DNA from: Moringa oleifera
Lineage: Eukaryota > Streptophyta > Magnoliopsida > Brassicales > Moringaceae
Assembly: GCA_021397835.1 (NCBI GenBank)
Contig: JAJFZO010000731.1
Location: forward strand, 1,054,001-1,118,000
Direction of reading: 5' to 3'
Length of the DNA: 64,000 nt
The notes under the pieces were generated by a model. It was not told the DNA's origin and made no database searches. It was given only the letters and a program-made list of their open reading frames with translations. Both the position numbers and the translations under genes were made by a program. Below are positions 34,508 through 46,431 of the stretch, piece after piece (positions within the stretch are counted from its first letter, which is position 1; the number at the start of each line of letters is the position of its first letter).

Positions 34508-36663
34508 ATGTCACTTGTATTAAGCTATTCATCCTTAGCAGCTCCCACCTCACACATTAACCCTTTCAATGAATGCAATTTGAAATATAAGGGAGATATT
34601 TCGAAGCCATACTTTTTTGTTAGCCACCACAATTTTCTACCTGGTAATACAAAGAATATCCATAAATTATCGGAGAACAAACCATTTACTATTCTAAGCC
34701 CTGTGATAAAAGGCATTAAAGGCGGACATCAGTCCTTCACTGAGGAAAGCACATTATCGTTTGATTGGGAAGATCTAGAAGAAATTGAAGACAAAGACAC
34801 AGAGTCACCATGGGAAGGGGCAGTTATATACAAGAGGAACCCTTCAATTACACATATAGAATACTGCACAACCTTGGAGAGGCTTGGGTTAGGAAGGCTT
34901 TCAACTGAAATCTCAAAATCTAGGGCTTCAGTGATGGGATTACGGGTCACAAAAGCTGTGAAAGATTATCCACATGGAACACCTGTCCAGATCTCCGTTG
35001 ATGTGACAAGGAAGAAGCAAAAGTTGAGGCTTGATGGAATCATTAGAACTATCATTACTCTTGGTTGCAATAGGTACTTCATATTGTACTAATTGTTTTA
35101 TGATCACCTTGAATTATGTTTTTCACAGCAGTACTAATTTATTTTATTACTCATATGCCTCTTGAGTAGATGTAGTTTAAACCCTGTTCTCTGTCAGTGG
35201 GTTGAGTTTGTTTCATTGCCTGTATTATGTGCATGTCTGTATCAGATTCATGCCAGATTTAGTTAAGTTTTAATGGGAAATTAATGTTCCAGTCATAATT
35301 TCTGTTTAGTTTGGCATCTATAAGAGAATTTTTGCACATCTGAAAGAAGGTGCATGCAAGATTCTTGAACAGTAGGAACCTGCCTTCTTTCCTAAACAGA
35401 CAGGAAAGTCTGCTGTTAGGAATTCCTCAGGGCGTATTACAGTTATTCACGGAGGGCACATAGGATAAATTTCCGCTTATAGTTGTCTGTAAGGCTCGTT
35501 TCTTGGAAGAGAGGATGCATGACTATTCATTTAACAAATATAATTGTCTACATAAACATTTCTCCCCTGTTCCCCTCCTCCCCCGACCCTCTTCTTTTTC
35601 TAATTTTCTTTTTTTCTTTCTTCATGTTTGATTTTCTTGCTTATGCATTTGACATGGTGCTCATATTAATATTACTTGTTCTGACATACATGTTATTGAA
35701 ACCACAGAAAATTTTTAATTTTTTATGAGGTCTGTTCTGAATCAAGGGGGAATGGCTGGTTATTTGTAGCAAAACTTTTGCTGATTATGTGCTAGTTGTA
35801 ATAGAGATTGTTAAGACAGTAATATTTTCTCTTCATGAGTCATAAAAGTTCCATTGTGCTTTGGTGTTTCCACAAGGAGACATACTGGTATGGTCTGTAT
35901 GTGTGTGAAATCATAGTTTGCTAGGGGCAAAAAAACAGTGAACAGTTATGAACTTATGCTTCATTGGCTGCATAATCAATTAGGAAAGTTTTCTTCAAGG
36001 AAAACTATAATTCAAATGAACATTGGTGATGTAAACATGAACAAAGTGATGGTATTCGTTTCATATTACTTTCAAGCTTTTTGCTTGTATAGATGGTTTT
36101 TCCATGCATAAGTGTGGACATCATGTTTGAAATCACAATTGAAGCTTATTCTTCTCCCTAATCTGACATATATTCTTCCTTCATCAGTTAAAGTCTTGTT
36201 ATTTCTTTCTTGATGGAGTTTCATTGCTTGAATTTTACCATGAAGGTGTGGTGAGCCAGCTGCTGAGTGCGTGTTCTCAGACTTCTCACTTTTACTTTCT
36301 GAAGAACCCATTGAAGAGCCTGAGATTATTAACATAGGAAAGGACTCTGGAGAAGAGAAGTTAGGATCTGTTACCACAGGTGCCACAGAAGATGAAGATG
36401 ATGAAGCATCAATTGATTGGGATGATCGGCTGTATTTTCCACCTGAAGTGAAAGAAATCGATATTTCAAAGCACATAAGAGACATAGTGCATTTGGAAAT
36501 TACCATCAATGCAGTATGCGATCCAATGTGCAAAGGTATATGTCTGAAATGTGGTACAAATTTGAACACTAGCAGTTGCAAATGTGGCAAAGAGGAGGTG
36601 AAGAAAGAGAAAGGTGATGGCCCTCTTGGAAATTTAAGGAAGCAAATGCAACAGAAAAGGTAA
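34508..36663 (+). CDS. Large ribosomal RNA accumulation protein YceD homolog 1, chloroplast (DUF177)
   Basis: Exon 1 (34508-35073) ends in phase 2 and joins exon 2 (36246-36663) at GT-AG sites, giving 327 aa (Arabidopsis At3g19810 is about 321 as I recall). The Ser-rich N-terminus (1-65) is a likely plastid transit peptide. The YceD/DUF177 core runs from about 120 to 280. It includes LGRLSTEISKSRASVMGLRV, the junction motif LGCNRCGEPAAEC and an acidic stretch (EDEDDEASIDWDDRLYFP). A C-terminal Cys cluster (CDPMCKGICLKCG...CKCG) has the spacing of a zinc site. Bacterial YceD is linked to 23S rRNA, and plant DUF177 proteins are needed for plastid 23S rRNA accumulation. The gene lies tail-to-tail with its paralog YceD-2 on the other strand. 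Confidence 0.93.
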
Positions 36664-38508
36664 AAGAGTATTATTAACTAAATTAAGTTGTGAGTTCTGA
36701 TAGTGATAGTTCTACTTCTCTTTTGTTGATATGGTGGAAATTCATGAACTTCTCCTCAGCCCATTTGGGATTTTGATGGATCATATCTGATTAGCAGGTT
36801 CTGGATCTCATTTCCAATAATGGAGACTTCTTGCTGTAGCACATAGCTACGACACTGTCAGTTGCATATTTATCTTAACAAATATTCAGACACTGGACTG
36901 ACACTGTTATCACAAATTCAAGAGCTTTGCTGTGTAGGGAATTTTCCTTTTTAGGATTGTCACAGAGCATAAATACTATGGCCGAAGTTCCAGTTAACCT
37001 GATTGAAATTAGGGGGTAGTCTTCAGTGCCCATGAACGGGTATTTTTTTTAAATCTAAAATTTGTAAGTTGTTTTTTCTTCTTCTTATTATTATTTATTT
37101 TTTTTAAAATTTTGAACAAAAAAAGAAAAAAGGAAAAAGAAAAAAGAAAATTTGCTGCAAGATAATTTATTTACATTGTTACTGAGCCACTGAAGAAACA
37201 AGAAGGCAGCATTTTGTGAGTTTTTCTGCTCTCCATTATTTTATGCTTTATCTATTTCTCTGTTTTTCAGAAGACTACATATATATGAATCCAACAAATT
37301 TTTTTGTTAATTTTTGGTTTTTTAATAATTTTAAAAAAATTATCGAAGAAAATATTTTATAGTATTATTTTATAAAAAATTATGTTTAAAATCATACAAA
37401 AATCTATGCATAATTAATTGAAAAATTTATGTAGAATATATCTTATTTATTTAAAATTTAAATGTTTTATGTGTAGTGAACACAAAAACCAGTAACAAAT
37501 ATCTATGCTTGTTTCATTTTAATTTTTTTAAATATTATATAATTTTGTTTGGTTATATTAAATGTCTATGAGTTTGAGGATTGAAGTTACTAGTGGGCAT
37601 CAACATTAATTTTAAACACATGGAAAATTAGGTTAGGTGGGGTATCTTTACACTTGAGATCGTTCCCTTAATTAAACAATTAAGTCTCTATTGGACATTC
37701 TAAAGTTCCAATTAATAAGGCCATATCCATTTTAATTTTCATAGGGCAACTTGTAAGTGTTTGATGCATTAGGTTTTAATATATTGATAATAAATATAAA
37801 CTATAATCTAAAATAATTTGTACAGTTAATTTATATTTATAGATTATGAGCCACGTCTAACAATGCATCATATATAACCATCCAAATGCCAGAGAGTGGA
37901 AGTGGGTTCAGTATTACCTTTTAGAGAACTACCGCTTTCAGTTGTGTACAGTTTTTTTTTTAATCAAATGTCATGGAGATGCCATTATGGTGGCTTGATG
38001 TTTACGAATTTGGGAAGCTATTGTCCTCAAATCCATCTTGCTTTGGCCACAGATTTTAACCTCATTAATCTAAATGAAGAACAAACAAGAGTCGTCCCCC
38101 TAAATAACTTTGGCTCGATGAATCCATCTTCATATGTAAATCATTCCATATTCAAAAGCACCCTAATTAGACATCTAATAGTCAAATGCATACACAGAGA
38201 TGAAATCAAAGCATGACACAGATAATGACAACATACTTTATAGATCTACACATTAGAATATCATTCTCCTAATGTCATCATCCAAATGTCTCATATAGCT
38301 CAATCTACCAGATCCATCTTTTACTTCCAATAAATGAGGATTTTCTGGTCTATTAGATGGTCTTACATATAAGTGCTAGGTGCAATGATCATCAGTGTAA
38401 TTATCCCTTCTCAGATTATATAAATCTCCTTGTGATGTCAACTTTTAAGGCATAGTACTTGCACCATGAGAATTAATGTACAGTGATATATACACTATCC
38501 GTCTCTTC
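36664..38508. other. Intergenic region between the two convergent YceD genes
   Basis: This holds the 3' untranslated regions of both genes plus an AT-rich middle (about 37040-37860). The 106-codon frame at 37896-38216 (+) has no recognisable features and is antisense to the probable YceD-2 3' flank. No RNA gene is seen. Confidence 0.55.
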
Positions 38509-40070
38509 TTACATACTGGCATTCCTCAGCTCCAGGAGTTTGGACCACCTTTTGTCAATGGATGCAGCATTCCATCCTCCAATGTCTGCATACAAAAACT
38601 TGCTTAATTTGGTCATCCTAAACTAACAATGCACTACCATGACATTTGTGCTCCACTTACACTGCATCGTAGGTTCCGATTTCTCACAGGACTCCGAGCA
38701 TGTATCCTACAATTCCACAAACTTTTGTCAGCATCACAGGCTAGGCAGCGTATGTACGTACGTTACTTGCTTTATGCTTGAATTTCTGCAGCAGTTAAAC
38801 GTACTTTAACCGAGGTGGTAAGCCTGATTGTGTCCTGTATCAGCGAATCCAGATTAACTTCATATCCTGGTTTCACATAGATAACCTGCACAACCATCTT
38901 CGTTAGATTTCATGTGCTTGTGTGTTGAGAGTCAGATAAAGAGAGTTCCGAAGACTTAATGATGGGTCATCGCCACCGATTTCCGGCAGTTGAATTGCTC
39001 CCTTGTCTCTACTCGACGGTAGAACCCAGACGTTGAAGTTTGTATCGATCTGAACTCAATACAATCACTTTATTAGACGCCGTAAGTGGGTAAGCCAAAA
39101 AGAAATAAGTTTTTTCTTTTTTTTTAAGATTAAAAAGCAGAAACACCTGTCTGCAGTAAGGGGAGGAGCAGCAGCTACATTTTCTGGTGAAGGATGTCAT
39201 GATCCTTCCATCTATGGACAGACCAAAGCTCGCATGCTGCAGAAAATTAAAAGCACAGGAAAATCATAATGACGCCTCAAATTCATTAAATAGGAAAACA
39301 GAGGTCCAATACTAATTTTCGCTTTATTCGTGGACATCATACCCATGATCACCGAGCATAACGAGAAGCTTTATAAACCCATTTTTATTTTCAACGTCTT
39401 TAAATAAACCTTATAAAGTCCTATAAAACCATCTTTGAGAGGGATAAGTATCATTGATCACAGCTTATAAAGAACCTATATATGCAATGAAGTTTACCAT
39501 AAAAGAAACGGAAAGATGAGACTGAGATGAGAGAGGATTGACCTTTTGAATGCAGAGGTTGATAGAAACGAGAGCATCTTTGTTTTCACCCTCAACCAAG
39601 TCTTGCAAGCGCAGGTCTTGTAGAGAGAGAAGGTAATCACAGCTCCATTTCCCATGCCATCTACCGTCTGATGTCGATACTGTGATCAGACGGCGTGGAG
39701 TCCTCGTCTCCTTTTTCGCACTCTGTCGTAGCAGAGGTATCCAACAGGCAAACGAGAAACAAAATGAGAAAAAAAAAAATAGAAATGCACTTGGAATTGG
39801 GATTTCATGCTAGTAGTGAAGAGCCTATCAATGGGTTGAAGCAGCTGATGGCACAGAGACAAAAACAAAACAGAAGACAAGCAGAATATCCACAAAATTT
39901 TCAAAATACTAAATCAACGGTACCAGAGAGAAATCTGTTTTTCTTGAAACGGATCTTACGATCCGCGTCTCAGGTAGAGGCAGCAACTTGATGGATCTGC
40001 TCTTACCCAGGAATAGACTGGGCACTGGGTTTATGTTTCTCGCTGATATTAAACCCCCAGCCTCTGCCAT
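38509..40070 (-). CDS. Large ribosomal RNA accumulation protein YceD homolog 2, chloroplast (DUF177B)
   Basis: Seven exons on the minus strand: 40070-39924, 39722-39543, 39236-39147, 39049-38960, 38885-38805, 38706-38661 and 38585-38509. They give 711 nt, 236 aa, about the size I recall for At3g19800. The start (MAEAGGLISARN) opens a Ser/Arg/Leu-rich probable transit peptide. Next come TVSTSDGRWHGKWSCDYLLS, the Cys motif KCSCCSSPYC, FNVWVLPSS, LPEIGGDDPS, VIYVKPGYEVNLDSLIQDTI and DTCSESCEKSEPT, ending LLELRNASM. The two Cys pairs could bind zinc. Five of the six introns are clean GT-AG with matching phases. The fourth (38959-38886) has a good acceptor (TTGTGCAG) but no GT where the conserved frame needs one. 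The predicted role, from the family, is plastid 23S rRNA accumulation. Confidence 0.9.
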
Positions 40071-40261
40071 CTCTCTAGCTATCCCTCTCTCTCTTTCTTC
40101 AGTGCGAAACCAACATTATTAACTAAAACTAAGCATGGCAAAATGGAAGATCTTACCTTATCCATGTTGAATGCATGAATGGATAACAATAGGGGGTAGA
40201 CAGACATTTTTATGGGTGTGGAGCCCGCAGTCCCCACGTTGGATATTTTATATCTTTTTAT
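40071..40261 (-). promoter_or_regulatory. YceD-2 leader and minimal promoter
   Basis: Only about 190 bases separate the YceD-2 start codon from the edge of the copia fossil. The part next to the gene is GA-rich on the coding strand (CTCTCTCTCTTTC at 40084-40098 on the plus strand), as expected of a plant 5' leader. No TATA box is obvious. Confidence 0.45.
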
Positions 40262-41760
40262 CTAAACAACTAAAATTTCTTTTGTTTTTGGGTATCCATT
40301 TACAAGCAATAGGCCCATAAGCTTCTAGTAATTCAAACAAGTCTCCTATTATATTTTTTGAAATGGATGTCATCTCATCATGCATAACATTTATCTAAAA
40401 TGAAGACTACAATTTTTGTACAGCTTGCTCATAATTTGTTGGATTAGAAAAATCGCTAATAAACTCATGTTTTTACAAATAAAGGATTTTCAAATAAAAA
40501 AATAGTGGGTCTTACAATTCTTTTTGATTTTCTCAAAGAAATATGATCATTATTAATATTGGGAACCATTGATTTTATTCACTCAGCAAACTCATCATGA
40601 ATGGCAAGAGGTTCCCCAAATAGCAAATAATCTCTCACCAAATTAGAAAATATAGGCATGGGAATAAAAAGGTGGTATTCCCTGAAGATAGCCTCCCTCC
40701 ATACTTGACTAGTACTATCACTAATGTCATCATCAAGATAAATAGTTGGATCAAGTTCAATTAACTCTGATAATATGAGATGAATAATAAAGCCTAGAAC
40801 CTATTGGCCTAATGCAATAACCACCAAAGAATTCAATAATAATTTTCGGATCAAGCTTCTTAGTTTGGGGATTGTGATGTCTTACCTTTGCTTTACAAGA
40901 CCAAATATGAAATGGTAAAAGCTTGGTTTCCTGCCAAACCATAAATCATATGGTGTTTTAGGCATTTGATTCAAAATATACATTGCAGTCCTTGAACCTT
41001 TTTTTTAAAGAAATTCTAGTTAAGTAGACTGAGTTAACATACATCTCACTGTATCAATAAGCGTAATGTTTCTTTTTTCAGCAATCTTATTATGCTCAAG
41101 TACGCCAATATGCAGCAATACCGCAATTTTGTAAATATCAAGCAAATAGTCTCGGGTTTCTACTAGTTTCATCACACTTCCCATAGAATTTACTTCCCTT
41201 ATCAGATCTATTACTTAAAGTTTTCTTCTTTTCTTCCCTTTCTGTAACTCTACAAATGCTGTAAGAATTTGAAAGGTTTCCAATGAACCAGATTTTTCAT
41301 GAATAAGTTCAAAATAGCCACAATAAGAAAAATCATCTATAAGAGTAATGACACATCAACATGGATCAATTTCAAAACATTTTTAGCATCTTTTACTTAT
41401 ATTCTTTTTAGTCTTCCTAATGATTTTTTCTTTGACACAATCAACAAATGTGTGAAAATTAGAGAAGTCAAAATCATGTAGCGTACATTCCCTAACTAAT
41501 TTTGCTACAAATAAGACACAAACATATATGCCATAATGTTTAGGATTTCTCATCAATTCTAAAACCTTTTGGTACCACTAAAACATTAATAGAAGAACAT
41601 TCAACACAAAAAATATAAGTATCAATCTTATATAGATCAGCTTATAATATTCTAACATTAATCGAAGTAAAATCATGTTATAAGTTGATTTCTCATCATC
41701 AAAAGGAAAAAAAAAAAAACACTCCTATCCAAAATAAAACAAGACACAGGATTTATCCTA
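40262..41760 (-). pseudogene. Ty1/copia pol fossil (integrase to start of RT)
   Basis: Read on the minus strand, changing frames give copia pol landmarks in order: LYKIDTYIF (about 41610-41640), a GAG-pre-integrase LWH near 41540, FDFSNFHTFVDCVKEK (about 41430-41475), an integrase core with LIDDFSYCGYFELIHEKSGS (about 41290-41350), a degraded SDRGGEFYG box (about 41185-41220), the IAEKRNITLIDTVR equivalent (about 41050-41090), then CKAKVRHHNPQTKKLDPK and a GYC-IGSR-YYSSHIIRV segment (40757-40895). It ends with an RT entry (GPIACKWIPKNKR) at about 40265-40330. The RT catalytic box, RNase H and LTRs are missing, and stops and frameshifts are many. Inactive. Confidence 0.87.
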
Positions 41761-44700
41761 ATAGACTATAAATAAGCAATATTCTGCAATTTGAAAAATG
41801 CCTAGTGACTATATAGTCTACTTGTGCTAAAATTAATATTCTATTTGATTGTTGAAATATGATCCATAAAAACACGTTGCTATGAATTGTTGGACTTCTT
41901 CTACTTCTTAATTCTTATAATAACGTAGTAATGTCACAACGAAGCCTAACAACAGATCAAGTACTCTATCTCCAAAGCGAGGAAGAAAATTTCTTTCTTC
42001 TTTTTAGTTTGGTTAAAAAATAAAAAATTTTAAAATTTATTTTGATTGATCTTTTTAATGAAATTCAACAAAAATAAGAGTCACCATCAATCTTTTTTAA
42101 GGTGTAATTGTTCACTCAAATTACTTTTTTTTTCCTAAAATCTTACTGATCAAACTTTACTAAGAAATTTAGGTTTGCGAGTTGGTTATGCATAAGAAAG
42201 GATTAGCATCCTCACAGATGCCCAAAATTAATATATGTTAAATGAAAAAGTATTCTATTAGGTGATGAAAAAAAGACTCAAAACTTGGTTCTCATTCAAA
42301 ATAATACATAATTACATAGAATACTTTTTAAAGAATGCATGAATGACGGAAACTTTTGAGTATAACTGTTACCGTATTTTGACCTCTAAAACTATTATGT
42401 CTAAGACTTAAAAGGTTGGCTTCTACCAAACCTTCAAATCTTGAAAGAAATGCAAAGAAAGAATTTTGTATTTTTGAAATTATCATAGAGCACTCAAAAT
42501 AATATATTTTGGGTGAGGATCAAGGAGAGCACTTAAATCAACTCTCATTTCCTTAAAACAAGACAATTTTGTTTAGAACTCTATGTGAGGACAAACTCCT
42601 ATGCACACATCATTTTGAAATTTATTTTATGTAGAAAACATGGGCATGTAATGCAAAATGATAAACAAAAGAAACTCGTTACAACAACAAAATATCAAAA
42701 GAGTAAAAGAATATTAAAGAAAGCATAAAAAGAGTGTCAAGAAAGTATCAAGAGAACATCAATATTCCATAAATTAGATGGCTGAATTTATTACAAAAGG
42801 AAGACTATAGGATAATTGAATTTATCTGCTATCACAATGCAAAAACCCTTCTGTAGTTCTTCAATAAAAGAACATTCAAACACTCTTAGCTATGCTACCA
42901 AACTTTTTGTAAAAAAAAAAATAATAATAATGAGAGTATTTATTTTTAAACAAAAGCTAGTTCTTATTTGTTAATGGTGTCTAATATAAAACGCAATCCC
43001 TCATTCTTTTAAGTCCGTTATTATTTTCTTGCAGTGATATTATTTTGGCTTGAACATGACAATCTATACCATTACTTAAAATAATGATGCATTTTGTTAA
43101 TTAATTTGTAATATCTGTTAGAACATACAGTGAAATAGTTTCCTAGCAATTGCATAACTTTATTGAGTATACTGTGTACAAGAGATGCTTTTTATTTTCA
43201 AATGTTCATTTTTATTCAACAAACTATACTTGTACATGGGTGGCAGCCCTTTGGTGCTAAATATATAAAATATATAATACTTTGTTTCTGATTAAAAAAA
43301 AAAGTTCATTTTGATTTTTTAGCTCCAATGTTAAGATGCACCAAATCTAGAAAAATTAGAGGGACGTAGCCTTCATGTAGCAGCATGAAATCACCATCAT
43401 CATCGCATGTTATCTCAATTCGAGTTCGATTAGCGTCCGCTTGAGTCACCATATACAATTGAGTATCAAACTTGAAATAGTCAACTTCGATAAATGATCA
43501 AACAATATCCAATGATTAAGCATAAATCTAACTAGACTTAACCTTGAAACCCTTAGTTTTGACATTTTTTTTTCTAACGTAACTGAAATTTCCTCTTAAT
43601 TTCACATAATTTCTATTATACATTATTATAATTCTAAGTATCGTTATCCTATAATAAAAAAATGGTACGAAATGATGCGAAACGCAAAACTAATGGCATG
43701 AAAAATAAAAAATAAAATGGTGCGGTAATTGTCAAATAATGGTGTAACAATGAAAAGAATAATGGTACAACATGTAACCCACAATGGTGTAAAAATTACA
43801 AAACTAAATGGTGCATAAATGACAATAAAATGGTATAAAAAAAGACATAAACAATAATGCAACCAAATTAAACAAAATTGTGCGAAAATAAGCAAGAGAA
43901 GTCAACGAGAACAATGCAAACAAAATAGTGCAAAAAAAAAGTGCAAAATAAAAAATTAGACAATATGAAATGACAAAAATGGTGCGAAATAAACTTAGAA
44001 AATGTTGGTATATTGTGTAGTTGATGATTAAGCAAGATGGATAGGTATATCATTTTAAAGATATTTAAAAAAAAACACAAATGAAAAATAACTAACAAGT
44101 AAGAAGTTACACTTTACTCAATCGATGAACCTTTGTGTTTTTCAAACAAATCCAACTTAATCTTTCACAAAAAAAAATGGTTTCTGAAAAACCGTAGATC
44201 TCGATGAAATAAATTAATCTTTTAACCAATAACATTTACTTTTACTTAAAAAGAAAGAAAGAAAGAGAAATGTGTGAGAATATGAAAGAAACCATTTATG
44301 AAATAAATCAAAAAACACGTACTCCCATCTTTTTTTTTCAAACATTTTTTCCTTTATTAATGATATAAGAGTATATTGGTTTCATGGGTAAACAAGTTAG
44401 GGTATATTGATCTTATCAAATAAGTAAGTGTTAAGTAGGTTACTTTGGTCAAAAGAGATAACTTTTATGAAAAAAGAAAAACATTTCTCTATCATAAAAA
44501 TGAACTATCTTGTTAAAGGAAAGCATATCAGTATGAAATCAAAGCAACACAATAAAATAATATTAGTTAAAAAGTTTTGGGTTATAATTTATTCAAATTT
44601 TTTATTATAAAAAAATCTTCATTTAATAATAAAAAAACGAACCGACGTTGATGAAATCATCTTTTTATTAATTAAAAAAACTGACATCATTCACATAGAT

Positions 44701-45580
44701 AGTTAAAATTAACTATGATCCATCAATTAAGATTATTTAAGATATTTTAAAATTCAAGAATACTAATTTTAAGAGCATTTTTTTAAATTTTTAAATAATT
44801 TTTACTTATTATTTTATTTTTTAAATTTTATTCTCACTCGTTGCATGAGTAAAAATTATACTTTTACTAATTTTCATGAAGTAGATGACATTCTCTTTGA
44901 ATCGTATCTCATTTAATTTTTATATTTATTTATTTTAATGTGAAGAATTTTAACATCAATTCCAAGATAGTTTGACAAAAAATTTTTTTTAAGAAGATAT
45001 GACTTTATTTATTGTACAAATTTTTTTATTATATTAAATGATATTGATAGATTTATTTTAAGAATTTATTTACTAGAAGTTACACATTAATAATAGAATT
45101 ATTTAATAAAAATGAATCTTAAATTATGATGTATACAAATTCTATTTTATATAATATATAATTTAATTTAATTTAAAATATACGGTTAAATTATTTTATG
45201 TATTTCACAAATTTTAAATTATTTATTTTTAAATAATATTCTTTAATATTTTTATGTCAATTTTATTTTAATAAAAATATAACATCAATCAAAAAATATT
45301 TTAATACAATAAATAACTATGATTTTATTTATCCCAACCAAATTTTATTACACAACGTTATATTTAACAACTAATTTAATAATCTAATCACTGAAGTTAT
45401 GCAAGAACTATATGAAGAAAATATCAAAGATTATTTTCAAACTTTATAATTTGTTATTTTATATAATACGTATAAGATAAAAAAATTATTAAAAATATAG
45501 TATTTAATTTTACAAGTTTTACTTCATATTTTAATTATATGATAATAATTAAAAAAATTTAATTGCAAAGGATCGCTCAG
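41761..45580. other. AT-rich intergenic DNA with repeat fragments
   Basis: There is no gene. 42160-42230 holds a motif like GAGTTGGTTATGCATAAGAA followed by GGATTAGCATCCTCACAGAT, which resembles a sequence common in plant LTR-retrotransposon non-coding DNA (low confidence). 43650-43995 holds a degenerate short-repeat array, listed separately. 44640-45560 is extremely AT-rich. Confidence 0.5.
43655..43995 (+). repeat. Degenerate short-repeat array, core AATGGTGYRA
   Basis: The core AATGGT(A/G)(C/T)(A/G)A followed by A-rich sequence and often TGACAAAA or AAAATTACA recurs roughly every 20-45 bp. Examples begin at about 43661, 43716, 43738, 43763, 43783, 43808, 43829 and 43978. The copies are too irregular for a young microsatellite and the translated frames are meaningless. 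Confidence 0.55.
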
Positions 45581-45588
45581 CAAAACAA

Positions 45589-45700
45589 TTGGGCCTCATC
45601 GTTATGACATGGGCAGCTCTATATCTAAAGCGTATGGGCCAAGGGCATCATCCTCGCATTTCTGCTGCTGCTCTGTATCTTCTCTCTCTCTCTCTCTCTA
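45589..45700 (+). promoter_or_regulatory. SF3A1 promoter/leader: TGGGCC elements and CT tract
   Basis: TTGGGCCT (45589-45596) and ATGGGCCA (around 45635-45640) match the site II (TGGGCC/T) element typical of plant housekeeping and growth genes. They are followed by a (TC)n leader at about 45682-45700. The boundary from AT-rich to balanced DNA also falls here. A leader intron probably runs from about 45.75 kb to the acceptor CATTCACAG at 46421-46429. Confidence 0.5.
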
Positions 45701-46431
45701 GCTCGGCGAAGCAGGACAGGTTCCTCCTGCTGCCAAATCAAGAAAGGTTTGGTTACTCCATGTTCTTCTTCTTGTTTCTTTTTAATATATTTTTTTTCCG
45801 TTCAAGAGATTATCCCTAACTAGGTTATAGCAGTACAACAGGTGTAGGAGATAGTTCCTTTGGTGTTGCTTGTTGCATTGATTTGTGACTTTCGGGGTGT
45901 AGGGTGCGTGTTAATCATTTGATATTTGAAACCGAGAAAGTGGTTAAGTAGGATTAGCGTTAGTACTGAGGCAATTCTGCGCACTGTGGCTTTCCCTTGA
46001 AATGGCGCTTTTTTAAACAAAAGCAATTTGGGGTTCAGTGGATCCTGGGTTATGGGAAACAAAATATGGACGTCAATCTTTTGCAAAAGGACATAACAAA
46101 TTAGAGCTCTCTGTAATCTTTTATCTTTTTACGGTATGCAATTTGATTTTGCTTTTGGTTCTAAGTAGATAAATCTAGATTTAGGTATATGCTAAAGAAT
46201 TTACTGTATACTTTTCTTCTTTTGATGTAAATACAGACAAGAATACATTACCTAATTTGCTTGGCTATGTCTTATTTCACATGGACTTTGCTTGTGGCAG
46301 GTGATTATCGAGGTGCCCTCAGGTGCTGAGTCTAAACAACTATTTCAACTTGTTTCTCTAGTATGAAGTTGCCTTGATGCAAGCTGCTTTGTTGGTAACA
46401 TACGACTCAATTATCTTGTCCATTCACAGAA

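Noticed and set aside
39695..39991. 98-codon plus-strand frame
   Set aside because: It is antisense to exons 1-2 and intron 1 of the YceD-2 gene, whose conserved protein is on the minus strand.
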